Positions 25,701-33,378 of a stretch of 64,000 bases of DNA are shown here, piece by piece. The position numbers and the translations under genes were made by a program. The DNA lies in assembly GCF_009749525.1 (NCBI RefSeq), contig NZ_WOAC01000011.1, positions 97,487-161,486 of the forward strand, in the 5' to 3' direction. The notes beneath the pieces are model-generated. The model searched no databases and was not told the DNA's origin. It worked only from the letters and a program-made list of their open reading frames with translations. This DNA is from Mesorhizobium xinjiangense (GTDB lineage: Bacteria; Pseudomonadota; Alphaproteobacteria; Rhizobiales; Rhizobiaceae). The first letter of the stretch is position 1; every line of letters begins with the position of its first letter.

Positions 25701-27870
25701 ACGGAGCGCCGAGGCGCGCGGTGATGTCCGAGGGTCGAAGATCGGCCGGCTGCACGCCCTGCAGGACCGCGACATTGCGTTCATAGGCTGGATCGAGTGC
25801 TGCGGCGGCTTCGGCCGCTTTGAGCTTGTCGCGCACATGCCCGGAGAGGTAGGCGTCGGCCATCTGCCAGGAACCATCGGCCGGATCGCGGAAGATGGCG
25901 CTGCCGAGTTCCGCGGCGACATCGTCCAGATCGCGATGGAGGAGTTCAGCGATGTGTTCAAGATCGACGCGACCGCGTTCGTTGAGCACGACGGCCAGCG
26001 CATCGGCGGCACTGGTGATGACAGGGGGGGCAGGCGGAGAAATGACACGCTCGGTGAAGATGGGACCAGGCTTCGCCGTATCGTTTTCGAGGTCGTAGTC
26101 CTCGATCGACGCCACCAGCCAGCAATCGGGATCATCGAGGAAGGGCTGGAGGTTGGGGCGGCGATGGCTTTCGCGCGTCTCGCCGGTTTCGGTGTCCTCC
26201 GTCACGAAAACCCTGGTATGGTTGATGGGCCCGAAGTCACGCACGAAGCTCGACCATGCGATGCGAAGCCTGACCTGCAGGTCCTTCCATGGCCGATCGA
26301 GCTCCTGGGCTTTCAGCACTTCCCGAACGGCATCGCGAACCGGGATCAGCTTCTGAATGATCCGGACGTGCTTTTCCGGTATGCCGTCGGCGCTCCGCCC
26401 CTTACGCACCTTCACCTTGAGCGGCTCGCCGTCGATCACCTGCATCAGCCCGTGCGCCTTGTCGAAATAGAAGCTGCCCTCACGGACATGGCGGTTGGAC
26501 GGCAGATCGATGATTGCCGCATCGTCTGCGTCTTCCAGATCGAAATCGATCTCGGTTGGTTCGCCGTCATAAAGCGCTTCCGGAAGAAGAAGCATGGAAG
26601 CGGCGAGCGCCTCGCCCAGCGCGACGTCCGGCCTTGGCCGACATGTGTAGGTTTCGCCAAAGGGACCTGAGGTGAGGGCGTGCGTGCCAAGCACGAAATT
26701 CGGATGATGTGCGAACCAGCGATTGACGCGGATGGTACCCTCGTCCTCGGTCGCGGGCCGCACTTCCTCAGTATCGAGCCATGATTGATCGCCGTCCGGC
26801 TCCCCGGCCTTGCGCTTCCGAAAAAACAGGATGTCGACGACGACGTCCGTGCCAGCGTCAGCGCGGAAGCTACCTTCGGGCAGACGGATGGCGGCAAGCA
26901 GGTCCGCGGATTTCGCGACATGCTCGCGGGCAGAACAATCCGCCTTATCCATTGTGCCGGAGCCGGTGACGAACGCGGCGAAGGCGCCAGGCTTCAAGAG
27001 GTCGATCGACCGCGCGATGAAATAGTCATGCAGGCGCAGGCCCATAGACCTGTAGGCGCGATCCGACCGCACTGTCCGGTCCGAGAACGGCGGATTGCCG
27101 ATGGCGAGATCGAAACTCGCCGGCAACTCGGTGCGGGCAAAATCGCCTGTGACGATACGCGCCCTCGGCTGCAATAGCCTTGCGATGCGTGCCGTGACCG
27201 GATCGAGCTCGATCCCGGTGACGTGTGACACGTCACGCAGCGGCTCCGGCATCAGCGCTGGGAACATGCTTGTGCCGATGCCGGGTTCGAGCACACGGCC
27301 GCCGCGCCATCCGAGTCTTTGCAGGCCCGCCCAAATAGCTCGGATGATGAACTCCGGCGTGAAATGGGCATACTGGGTGCAACGGGCCAGCGAGGCATAG
27401 TCGGCCTCGCAGATGGCATCCTCCAGGTCGGAACCGATCTTGTCCCAGCCCTTGCGGAACTCAATCTCTCCCGGACGGCGGAAAACGCCATTGGCAAGAT
27501 CGGATGCGCCGAAGCCGATAAACCTGATCAGCTTCTCCTGCTCCTCCGGTGTTGCGGCACGCTCCTGATCCTCGATCTCGGCGGCAAGCCGGATCGCGGC
27601 GATATTGTCACGAGCACGCTCTTTCCAGCCTCTGGCCAGATTCCGGTCGGAGGCGAGATAGAAGTTTGCTCCCCGCGTTTCGGCGTGAGCTGGTGGGACC
27701 GTCACGCTGGCGATCGGCATGGCAGGCGCCGGTGAAGACGGAACCGGGTCATGATCGTCATCGGAAACATCGTCGAAAATGTTGCCGAAGGCTGTGACGC
27801 CGAGACCGAGCCCAGAAGACAGGGCGGTGTTGCCGAACAGGTCGATGGTGAATGGGTCGTCATGTGACAT
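22765..27870 (-). CDS. Giant adenine-methyltransferase/SNF2-type helicase (DarB-like)
   Basis: A 1701-residue fusion. The N-terminal N6-adenine methylase has VLEPGIGTSMFPALM as the SAM site and the catalytic NPPF (AIGNPPFSD) at about 258-261. The SF2 helicase has HAVGAGKTMTM (Walker A, about 891-901), VVDEAQEF (about 1049), a motif V SSETMGTGVN and a motif VI QREGRIVRQGN (about 1398). The C-terminus is coiled-coil. This matches COG4646-type proteins and the domain plan of phage P1 DarB, which protects incoming DNA from type I restriction. Start at 27870 (MSHDDPFTIDLFGN); an upstream frame to 27912 is unlikely. Confidence 0.9.
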   Translation of the reverse strand: MSHDDPFTIDLFGNTALSSGLGLGVTAFGNIFDDVSDDDHDPVPSSPAPAMPIASVTVPPAHAETRGANFYLASDRNLARGWKERARDNIAAIRLAAEIEDQERAATPEEQEKLIRFIGFGASDLANGVFRRPGEIEFRKGWDKIGSDLEDAICEADYASLARCTQYAHFTPEFIIRAIWAGLQRLGWRGGRVLEPGIGTSMFPALMPEPLRDVSHVTGIELDPVTARIARLLQPRARIVTGDFARTELPASFDLAIGNPPFSDRTVRSDRAYRSMGLRLHDYFIARSIDLLKPGAFAAFVTGSGTMDKADCSAREHVAKSADLLAAIRLPEGSFRADAGTDVVVDILFFRKRKAGEPDGDQSWLDTEEVRPATEDEGTIRVNRWFAHHPNFVLGTHALTSGPFGETYTCRPRPDVALGEALAASMLLLPEALYDGEPTEIDFDLEDADDAAIIDLPSNRHVREGSFYFDKAHGLMQVIDGEPLKVKVRKGRSADGIPEKHVRIIQKLIPVRDAVREVLKAQELDRPWKDLQVRLRIAWSSFVRDFGPINHTRVFVTEDTETGETRESHRRPNLQPFLDDPDCWLVASIEDYDLENDTAKPGPIFTERVISPPAPPVITSAADALAVVLNERGRVDLEHIAELLHRDLDDVAAELGSAIFRDPADGSWQMADAYLSGHVRDKLKAAEAAAALDPAYERNVAVLQGVQPADLRPSDITARLGAPWIPAADVVAFVKETMNAEIKIHHMPELASWTVEARQLGWSADGTSVWGTERRHAGELLADALNSRVPQIFDTVKDGDSERRVLNVVDTEAAKEKLHKIKETFQRWIWSDPDRTDRLARVYNDRFNNIAPRAFDGAHLQLPGASGAFVLYGHQKRGIWRIISAGATYLAHAVGAGKTMTMAAAIMEQRRLGLINKAMLTVPGHCLAQVAREFLALYPTARILVADETNFTKDKRARFLSRAATANWDAIIITHSAFKFIGVPSAFEQRMIHDELELYETLLTKVDSDDRVSRKRLERLKEGLQERLEALSTRKDDLLTIGEIGVDQIVVDEAQEFRKLSFATNMSTLKGVDPNGSQRAWDLYVKSRFVETKNPGRALVLASGTPITNTLGEMFSVQRLMGFAALMERGLHEFDAWASTFGDTTTELELQPSGKYKPVSRFASFVNVPELIAMFRAFADVVMPEDLRQYVKVPSVSTGKRQILTSKPTTAFKHYQMVLDARIKAIEERDRPPEPGDDILLSVITDGRHAAIDLRLVDPDNDNEPDNKLNNLISNAFRIWRETSGHTYVRPDGKPFELPGAAQMIFSDLGTISVEKSRGFSAYRWIRDELVRLGVPPEEIAYMQDFKKSEAKQRLFGDVRAGKVRFLIGSSETMGTGVNAQLRLKALHHLDVPWLPSQIEQREGRIVRQGNQHDEVDIYAYATEGSLDATMWQNNERKARFIAAALSGDTSIRRLEDLGEGQANQFAMAKAIASGDQRLMQKAGLEADVARLERLRAAHIDDQHAVRRQIRDAERDIELSNRRIAEIGQDTERYIPTDGDAFAMMVVGKAYTERKEAGRALMKEILTFIQLQHEGASVIASIGGFDLEYEGQRFGKDGYRYSTMLLRTNADYEIDLPVTTTPLGAVSRLEHALGDFEGERERYRQRLADARRRLASYQSRDEEGEFAFAGELAEKRRQLAEIEEALAMDIERPDDAAQMAA

Positions 27871-27953
27871 GGAAACTCTCCGTGAATGTCGGGCGAGCGC
27901 GAGCGCGCGCACGGCTATGCCGGTCGCGGAAGGGCTCGCGGATGGTGAGGCGA

Positions 27954-28352
27954 CTAGCGGGTGATGAGGGTCAGTGAGATCTCGGTCTCGCTGAGCTGTA
28001 CGCGCAGATGCGTCGAGCGATGGTTTCGGTCGAACAGCGGAATCAGCCGTTCGGCCGCTATGAACTCAATACCGTCGTCGCCGCCGAACCAGCGCCGTTT
28101 GTAGTCCCACCAGTTGGGGTTTCCGACGGGGTGGCACTCTTCCGAATAGATGACCAGGGCGTGTTGGGACTCGGCAAGCTTGCCGTTGGAGAGAATGTAG
28201 ACCCCCTGATCTCCGACCAGCCAGAGGCCGGGCTTTTCGCCCTCGCCCGGTCGTGTGCCGTAGTAGGGGTTGCGATGGCCACCATTAGCGGCGGCATCGG
28301 CGATTCCACGATCGATGACCTTGCGCACAGCCATGATTGGAAATGTGAACAT
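27954..28352 (-). CDS. DUF3085 family protein
   Basis: A 132-residue protein. NPYYGTRPGEGEKPGLWLVGD then GVYILSNGKL and YSEECHP-GNPNWWDYKR form the DUF3085 pattern. No function known. It lies in a minus-strand run between DUF1419 (10 bases upstream) and the methylase-helicase, likely one transcript. Confidence 0.82.
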   Translation of the reverse strand: MFTFPIMAVRKVIDRGIADAAANGGHRNPYYGTRPGEGEKPGLWLVGDQGVYILSNGKLAESQHALVIYSEECHPVGNPNWWDYKRRWFGGDDGIEFIAAERLIPLFDRNHRSTHLRVQLSETEISLTLITR

Positions 28353-28362
28353 GGCTGCCTCC

Positions 28363-28965
28363 TCACGCCGCGATCGCGAGGGGCAGATGCCGCAGATGCA
28401 CCGGAAGCTTTGCTGCGATTTCGTCGTCCGTCAGTGCATCGAGGAGTTTGAGAGTCGTCCCGCGGCTCCATCCATAGAAGAGGACTGTGCGTTTGCCGCG
28501 ATGTTCGGGCATCCACAGTTCGCCGGCATAACCACGGTACTCATCATGGGTGCTCGACCAGATATGCTCGATGCGTTCCTCGCGCGTCATGGCGCGGATC
28601 GGGCGAGATTCGCGTTCGACGATCACGTCGCGTATCTCGACGGCCGAGCGTGCTTGCGACAGGTCGCAATAGGCGTGGAAGTAGCGCATCTTGCCGTCTA
28701 TGTGCAGCGTGTAGAAGACGCTGGTGACCGAGCCGGTGAGAAATTCGCGCAGGGCGAACATTTCACCGCGAATCCACAGCGGCGGCAGGATCTCGAACAT
28801 ATAGTCGTGGTCTGCCCGAGCCACTTCAAACCACTCGCCAGCATAGAGCGGGCCGGAATCGCCTTGGAAGCGGTTCGGGCGCTGCGCGTGGCGGTCGAAC
28901 ATGCGAAACATCTGCCTGCGGTCGGCGATGCCCTGATAAACTTTGCGGATGGAAGAAAGGGTCAT
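28363..28965 (-). CDS. DUF1419 family protein
   Basis: A 200-residue protein. IRKVYQGIADRRQMFRMFDRH and GPLYAGEWFEVARADHDYMFEILPP near the N-terminus are typical of DUF1419 in alphaproteobacterial elements. The start at 28965 (MTLSSIRKV) has AGGAG 9 bases upstream; the frame extends to 29007 without a ribosome site. Function unknown. Followed after 10 bases by DUF3085. Confidence 0.85.
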   Translation of the reverse strand: MTLSSIRKVYQGIADRRQMFRMFDRHAQRPNRFQGDSGPLYAGEWFEVARADHDYMFEILPPLWIRGEMFALREFLTGSVTSVFYTLHIDGKMRYFHAYCDLSQARSAVEIRDVIVERESRPIRAMTREERIEHIWSSTHDEYRGYAGELWMPEHRGKRTVLFYGWSRGTTLKLLDALTDDEIAAKLPVHLRHLPLAIAA

Positions 28966-29114
28966 GAACGGGCTCCTATGGCCTTGTCGGGCCGGAGCGC
29001 GGTTCATCCTTCCGATCTCACCGTCATCTTCAACCCTTCTGACCCCTCCCCCGCTGCCGCCTCTCCGCCCGGCCGGGTCAAGGGCCGCGTAGCGGGCGAA
29101 GCTTTACCCTTGAC
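28966..29114 (-). promoter_or_regulatory. Leader of DUF1419, possible fifth, reduced copy of the structured leader
   Basis: Plus-strand arms GTCAAGGG (29077-29084) and CCCTTGAC (29107-29114) pair perfectly around GCCGCGTAGCGGGC, recalling the outer stem of copies A-D. The right arm lies in the last codons of the TOPRIM gene, so this may instead be that gene's terminator. Confidence 0.35.
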
Positions 29115-30063
29115 GCGACCGGCGGGCATGCGGCAGGCCCCGTCTCCATTCCCTTCTCGCCTGCTCCTCCCTCACTCTTGCTTTCCACGCCTCGTTCCAG
29201 TCCTCGGCTGGGGGCTTGTGCCGTATCCAGTCGCAGCCGGCCGTTTCGGCAATCTCGCGCAGGCGGCCCGCGAAAATTTCCCCTTGCGGATTGTCGTCCG
29301 TAGCAGCCACGAGCTGCACATCGGGACGGTTTGCAAGTGCTCGGACCGCCGCCTCGGTTGCTGGAGACCAGCCTCCGCCTGTGCTCAGATAGAGGCTGCC
29401 CTCCCGTATACCCTCGAAGGCGGCGAGGCTCATGGCGTCGATAGCTGCTTCGGTAATGCACACCCGCACGGCCGCAGTGGATCCAAAGCGAAAGAGTATT
29501 TTGGTGCCGCCCGATGAAAATCCTCGCCACTCGGGGCCTCGTTCTTCCCAACCAACCAACGAACCACTGGCATCAACATGAGCGGCCCACATGCTGCCAT
29601 GTGGGCCTTCACGCAGGCAGTCCGCCGCAATTGCAGCACGAAGGACCGTTTCCGGCAGAAACCGTTCGCCGCGCAGATAGCGCCAGGTTGCCGACCCACG
29701 CCATGGCTTACGCCGGCCGCGCCAGCGCGCATGAACGGATGGTTCCAGGTCAGGATCGCGAGCGGGTCTTCGCCAGGTTGGCTCGCGCGGTATGTAACCG
29801 ACCAGCTCGGCCGCGAGTCCGAGCGCCTCACCGAAGTTGACGTTGTCTATGTGCTGAATGAGGGAGAAAACGTCGCCCTTGGCATCGCTGAGCGGATCGA
29901 ACCAGCCCTTTCCCTCATGGATCACGATGATGATGTCGTCGCCGCGTCGATGTTTGACGGCGCGTCGCGTGCTTTCCTTTTCGTCGATCCCGAAACCCGC
30001 CAGTTCCAGCACCGCCGCACAAGGAACACGGTCTCTGAGTTCGTCAACCTCATTTCTTTCCAT
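29104..30063 (-). CDS. TOPRIM-domain protein (DUF3991/DUF7146-type)
   Basis: A 319-residue primase-like protein without a helicase. The N-terminal part (about 25-75) has IHEGKGWFDPLSDAKGDVFSLI, as in DnaG-related DUF3991 proteins. The TOPRIM core has CITEAAIDAMSLAAFEG (metal-binding Glu) and VAATDDNPQGE (Asp-x-Asp position). Such proteins occur on most elements of this type and may prime plasmid or transferred-strand synthesis. Two adjacent ATGs (30066, 30063) follow GGAGG; the second has better spacing. The frame runs to 30255 upstream, but that part is low-complexity leader. Confidence 0.82.
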   Translation of the reverse strand: MERNEVDELRDRVPCAAVLELAGFGIDEKESTRRAVKHRRGDDIIIVIHEGKGWFDPLSDAKGDVFSLIQHIDNVNFGEALGLAAELVGYIPREPTWRRPARDPDLEPSVHARWRGRRKPWRGSATWRYLRGERFLPETVLRAAIAADCLREGPHGSMWAAHVDASGSLVGWEERGPEWRGFSSGGTKILFRFGSTAAVRVCITEAAIDAMSLAAFEGIREGSLYLSTGGGWSPATEAAVRALANRPDVQLVAATDDNPQGEIFAGRLREIAETAGCDWIRHKPPAEDWNEAWKARVREEQARREWRRGLPHARRSRQG

Positions 30064-30338
30064 CATTGCCTCCAGCAACCCTCTCGGCGCCAGCCTCTTC
30101 ATTTCTTGTGCCCATTCCCGCAGGCCTGCGGGACCGCTTCCCCAACGCCGCGAAGAGCGGCGAGGGCAAGGGCGCGGCCACAGGCAAAAGGCGACCGGTA
30201 GGTCGCCCGGGCCGCGGCGCAGCCTCCCTTGCGGTCGCCGGCTCGCCAGCGGCACATCTCCGCGTCAGCCAAGGGCGGGAGGCGTCCACTGGCAACCCGG
30301 CATTTCTGCTGGGTTGCGAACTTGGTGGCGGAGCCGGC
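30064..30338 (-). other. Leader of the TOPRIM gene, no gene seen
   Basis: About 275 bases, G/C-rich, with inverted repeats such as GGGAAGCGG/CCGCTTCCC-like arms near 30130. No convincing gene. Probably holds the TOPRIM promoter or the end of the 30339 transcript. Confidence 0.35.
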
Positions 30339-30521
30339 TCAATGAGCCGACCCGACCTGGTAAGGGTCGTATTCGTGGATCACCTCGACGTCCGCGTCGT
30401 CGAGCTCGTCGCTCGGCATTACGCCGAACTCGCCGTTGACCGCGAAGAGCGTGACCGGGACCATCAGAGTGCGGGAGAGATTGAAGGCGTGGTTCTGGGC
30501 GAGGGAAAGATCGTGTGACAT
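30339..30521 (-). CDS. Small hypothetical protein, 60 residues
   Basis: MSHDLSLAQNHAFNLSRTLM, then PVTLFAVNGEFGVMPSDELDDADVEVIHEYDP. I recall similar short proteins beside TOPRIM genes on related elements. The ATG at 30521 has GGAG 8 bases before it; an alternative start at 30575 adds 18 residues. Acidic C-terminus; no known function. Confidence 0.6.
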   Translation of the reverse strand: MSHDLSLAQNHAFNLSRTLMVPVTLFAVNGEFGVMPSDELDDADVEVIHEYDPYQVGSAH

Positions 30522-30845
30522 CTGAAGGGCTCCACCGTTGAGCAAGGCCGATCCCCGCTCGATGGCGTCCGTCAATGTCCGGTTCAGGTCGCGATCACCG
30601 CGCCGGCGAAGCCAAGCGGCCGCAGCTTGCTAGCGGACCCCTTGTGGGTTGATCGGGAAGATCCGGAACCGGACTAGGAAAGCCATCCACAGAGAGCGGG
30701 GGTCGGATTTGCCCAAAGTGAACCAGCCCGGTGGCTCTCGATTTCCCGAACCGCCCGCCCAATCACAATACCGGTCGACCACTGTCCTCGAGTTGGTTCG
30801 TAGTCGACGACAAGCGTGGGGCGGAGGGTTGGGGCCTGACGTTGC
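30522..30845. other. Intergenic stretch, no gene seen
   Basis: About 320 bases with no coding frame I can support. Confidence 0.4.
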
Positions 30846-31118
30846 TTAACGGTTGCGACGTTCTTCGTCGTCGACGATATGCGTCAGCACCGTGATGTTC
30901 ATTTCTACCTGAGGTGAGAGTCGGGCTACCTCGGCCGCCACCTTGGCCCAATGGTAGATTTCACTTTTCTCACGCCGCACCCGAGCACGGGTGGCCCGGC
31001 GTTGCGCCTCATAATAGGCGTTCGTCTGCTCTGCAGCGAGAAGTCGCTTCGCATCATACTGCCAGCGTGCGCGAAGGGCACGGCGATAGTCGATCCAGTG
31101 TCGAAGCCTACCTAGCAT
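30846..31118 (-). CDS. Hypothetical basic protein, 90 residues
   Basis: Arg-rich helical protein, MLGRLRHWIDYRRALRARWQ then YYEAQRRATRARVRREKSEIYHW, ending in a beta segment VEMNITVLTHIVDDE. No recognised family. It is the last backbone-type gene before the repeat and the cargo. Confidence 0.6.
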   Translation of the reverse strand: MLGRLRHWIDYRRALRARWQYDAKRLLAAEQTNAYYEAQRRATRARVRREKSEIYHWAKVAAEVARLSPQVEMNITVLTHIVDDEERRNR

Positions 31119-31137
31119 CTCCCCCGTTTCTCTTCAG

Positions 31138-31217
31138 CGTCAGGGATGGCCGTCCGAAGGATGAAGACCAGCATGGGCTTCAGCTCCGCCAACAGCCCGG
31201 CCCCCTGGGCGACGCCA
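31138..31217 (+). repeat. Structured dispersed repeat, left copy
   Basis: CGTCAGGGATGGCCG-CCGAA, a GAAGAC, GGGCTTCAGC, GCCAACAGCCCG series that matches 52254-52335 in order, spacing and orientation. The tail forms a GCCC-CCT-GGGC hairpin where the right copy has GTCCC-GAAG-GGGAC. Confidence 0.65.
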
Positions 31218-31548
31218 TGTTAAACCAGGAGACGGCAAAATGTCCGAGATGAGGTGGGAAGCGGAATGACAGGTTGTAGGCGGCCGCGCGAGGATAGCTG
31301 CCTTTCACATGGTCGATGATTTTCGACCGGAAGCGCCTCCTTCGCGGACATTGAAGCAAACATTCAGGCAACATCGCTTTAGTCGGGAAACTGACACTGC
31401 AGCCGCGACGCCTAACAGCAGTAAAGTTGATCGTTGCTCCGTAACCGGCGGCGAACACGCGCGCTCGTCGCTGGGAGCGAGCGCACTTCAATCTTCGCGC
31501 TTCGCCGGCGCTTCCTCAAATGCTATTGTTCTCGTGGGGGCAGGAACA

Positions 31549-33378
31549 ATGAAGATAGTTCGACTGGACATAGACGGCTTTCGCGGCATCCAGAACGGAA
31601 CGGTTCTGTTCGACGATTTCACTATTCTCATTGGCGCAAACAATTCGGGAAAGACAACTGTGGTCGAGGCGCTTGCGCTGCTTCTCGGGCGCGAACGTCT
31701 GGTACGCCATCTCACGGAACATGATTTCTTCGGCTCCGATCCCGTCGCGGCAACAAGAATAAAGATCGTCGCCACAATTTCGGGTTTCGCTCACAACGAC
31801 CCCGACCACCACCATGACTGGTTCCGGCAGGGACGCGGCGTCGAGAAATGGTTTGACCCCGTCAGCGGCGACCTACATCCGGCGGCTACAGCGCAGGCGA
31901 CCGAGCTTGCCTGCCAGATCGCGTTCTGTGCGCACTTCGATCGCACGACGCTCGAAACGGATACGGTGCGCTACTTCTATGACGATGCACATGACGACGA
32001 TCCGTTCGCGGATGACTCGCCGGTCGTGCCGCTCCCTATCAGCCTCATCAAAGAGCTTGGCCTCTTTCTTGTGCCCGCCAACCGGACTTGGGACCGGATG
32101 ATGTCCTTTGGCTCCGATCTGTTCCGGAAGACGGTCGCTTACGTGGGGGGTAACCCAGCGGAGGCGGTGCTGGCCGAGCGGGACAGGCTCCGCAATCCCG
32201 AACAGCCGCTCGAAGAAGACGAGAAGCTTGCCGCGCTCGTCGGTGAGGTGAATGACGATCTCGAAACGCTCTTCGGCCGCCAGATCGATCTTAGTCTTAG
32301 ATTGACCACGACCGACAGCGACGGCGTACTCGATGCCGTGATGCCGCACTTTCAGGAAGCGGGACGCCCGCCGTTGCCTGGCCGTAGGCATGGCAACGGA
32401 ATCATCTCGCTTCAGACTCTCGTGCTGCTCATGCGGTTTGGCAGTCTGCGCAAAGCGCGCGGCGATAACTTTATCATGCTGATCGAAGAGCCCGAACTGC
32501 ATGTGCCGCCGCCGCAGCAGAGAAAGCTGCTCCACTATTTGAAGAAGATGGCGACGCAGACGATCATCACAAGCCATTCGCCGACCGTCTCATCGGTGGC
32601 CGATCCTCATCAACTCGTGTTGATGGTCAACCGCGCGGGCGCGCTATCCGCCAATCCGTTGCTAAAGTCGCCGATCGACCAGAACGCGACGGCAGTGCGG
32701 CGCTCGCTCTTTCTGACCGAGCGCGCGGCGACGGTTTCCGCAGTCATGCATCCCGCCGTCCTCGTTCCCGAAGGAAAGTTCGACGCGTCATGGTTGCGCT
32801 TGTTCGGCCGCATCGCCGATTTGACGGAGCTTCCCGCAGACCCACAAGGGGCAACTTTCACGCACGAAGTCGGCGTCATTCCAACCAAAGATGCGCGCAT
32901 TGCGGAGACCTACCGCGACCTTGCGATCGTGCATCCTTCAATCACCTGCCTTGTCGACGGAGACGGGGCGGGCAATGACTACAAGGCCGCTTTGTCGGCA
33001 GGCGCATCACCTTGTCACCGGGTCATCCAGTGGCCGAACGGCTGGATAATAGAAGATGTTGTCGCGTGGGTGTGCAGCGCCGATGCAACCATGATCGCGC
33101 ACGCCGACCTCGCGGCCTTCGGTTTACCCGCAAACATCGGCGGGCTTGCAGACCATCTGAAAGCCGACGGAGCCAAGCGCGACGAAATTCTCCACAGCAC
33201 ACTGGCCGATGTCATAGTCGGCAAGCCCGCGTGCAGCCGCCGCGTGCGGCACGTTCTTTCCGTTCTGGCAGCAATAGCGACCGGCAAACAACCCCTTGCG
33301 AACTCGGCCCAAACCGCAGCCCACGCGAATGGGATAACCACGCATTGGACGTTCAACGATGCCTTTCCGGGGATTTGA
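31549..33378 (+). CDS. OLD-family ATP-dependent endonuclease (GajA-like)
   Basis: A 609-residue protein. The ABC/SMC-type ATPase has Walker A GANNSGKTT at residues 29-37, signature-like GNGIISLQTLVLL near 286, Walker B MLIEEPELHVPP near 309-320 and a SHSP switch. A TOPRIM nuclease follows, with VPEGKFDAS (Glu near 407) and VDGDGAGNDY (near 469). This is the plan of GajA (about 580 residues). The start at 31549 gives the canonical MKIVRLDIDGFRGI opening; the frame is open to 31309 but without family sequence. It overlaps the helicase gene by 20 bases. Expected to nick phage DNA when nucleotides fall, with the helicase. Confidence 0.87.
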   Translation: MKIVRLDIDGFRGIQNGTVLFDDFTILIGANNSGKTTVVEALALLLGRERLVRHLTEHDFFGSDPVAATRIKIVATISGFAHNDPDHHHDWFRQGRGVEKWFDPVSGDLHPAATAQATELACQIAFCAHFDRTTLETDTVRYFYDDAHDDDPFADDSPVVPLPISLIKELGLFLVPANRTWDRMMSFGSDLFRKTVAYVGGNPAEAVLAERDRLRNPEQPLEEDEKLAALVGEVNDDLETLFGRQIDLSLRLTTTDSDGVLDAVMPHFQEAGRPPLPGRRHGNGIISLQTLVLLMRFGSLRKARGDNFIMLIEEPELHVPPPQQRKLLHYLKKMATQTIITSHSPTVSSVADPHQLVLMVNRAGALSANPLLKSPIDQNATAVRRSLFLTERAATVSAVMHPAVLVPEGKFDASWLRLFGRIADLTELPADPQGATFTHEVGVIPTKDARIAETYRDLAIVHPSITCLVDGDGAGNDYKAALSAGASPCHRVIQWPNGWIIEDVVAWVCSADATMIAHADLAAFGLPANIGGLADHLKADGAKRDEILHSTLADVIVGKPACSRRVRHVLSVLAAIATGKQPLANSAQTAAHANGITTHWTFNDAFPGI

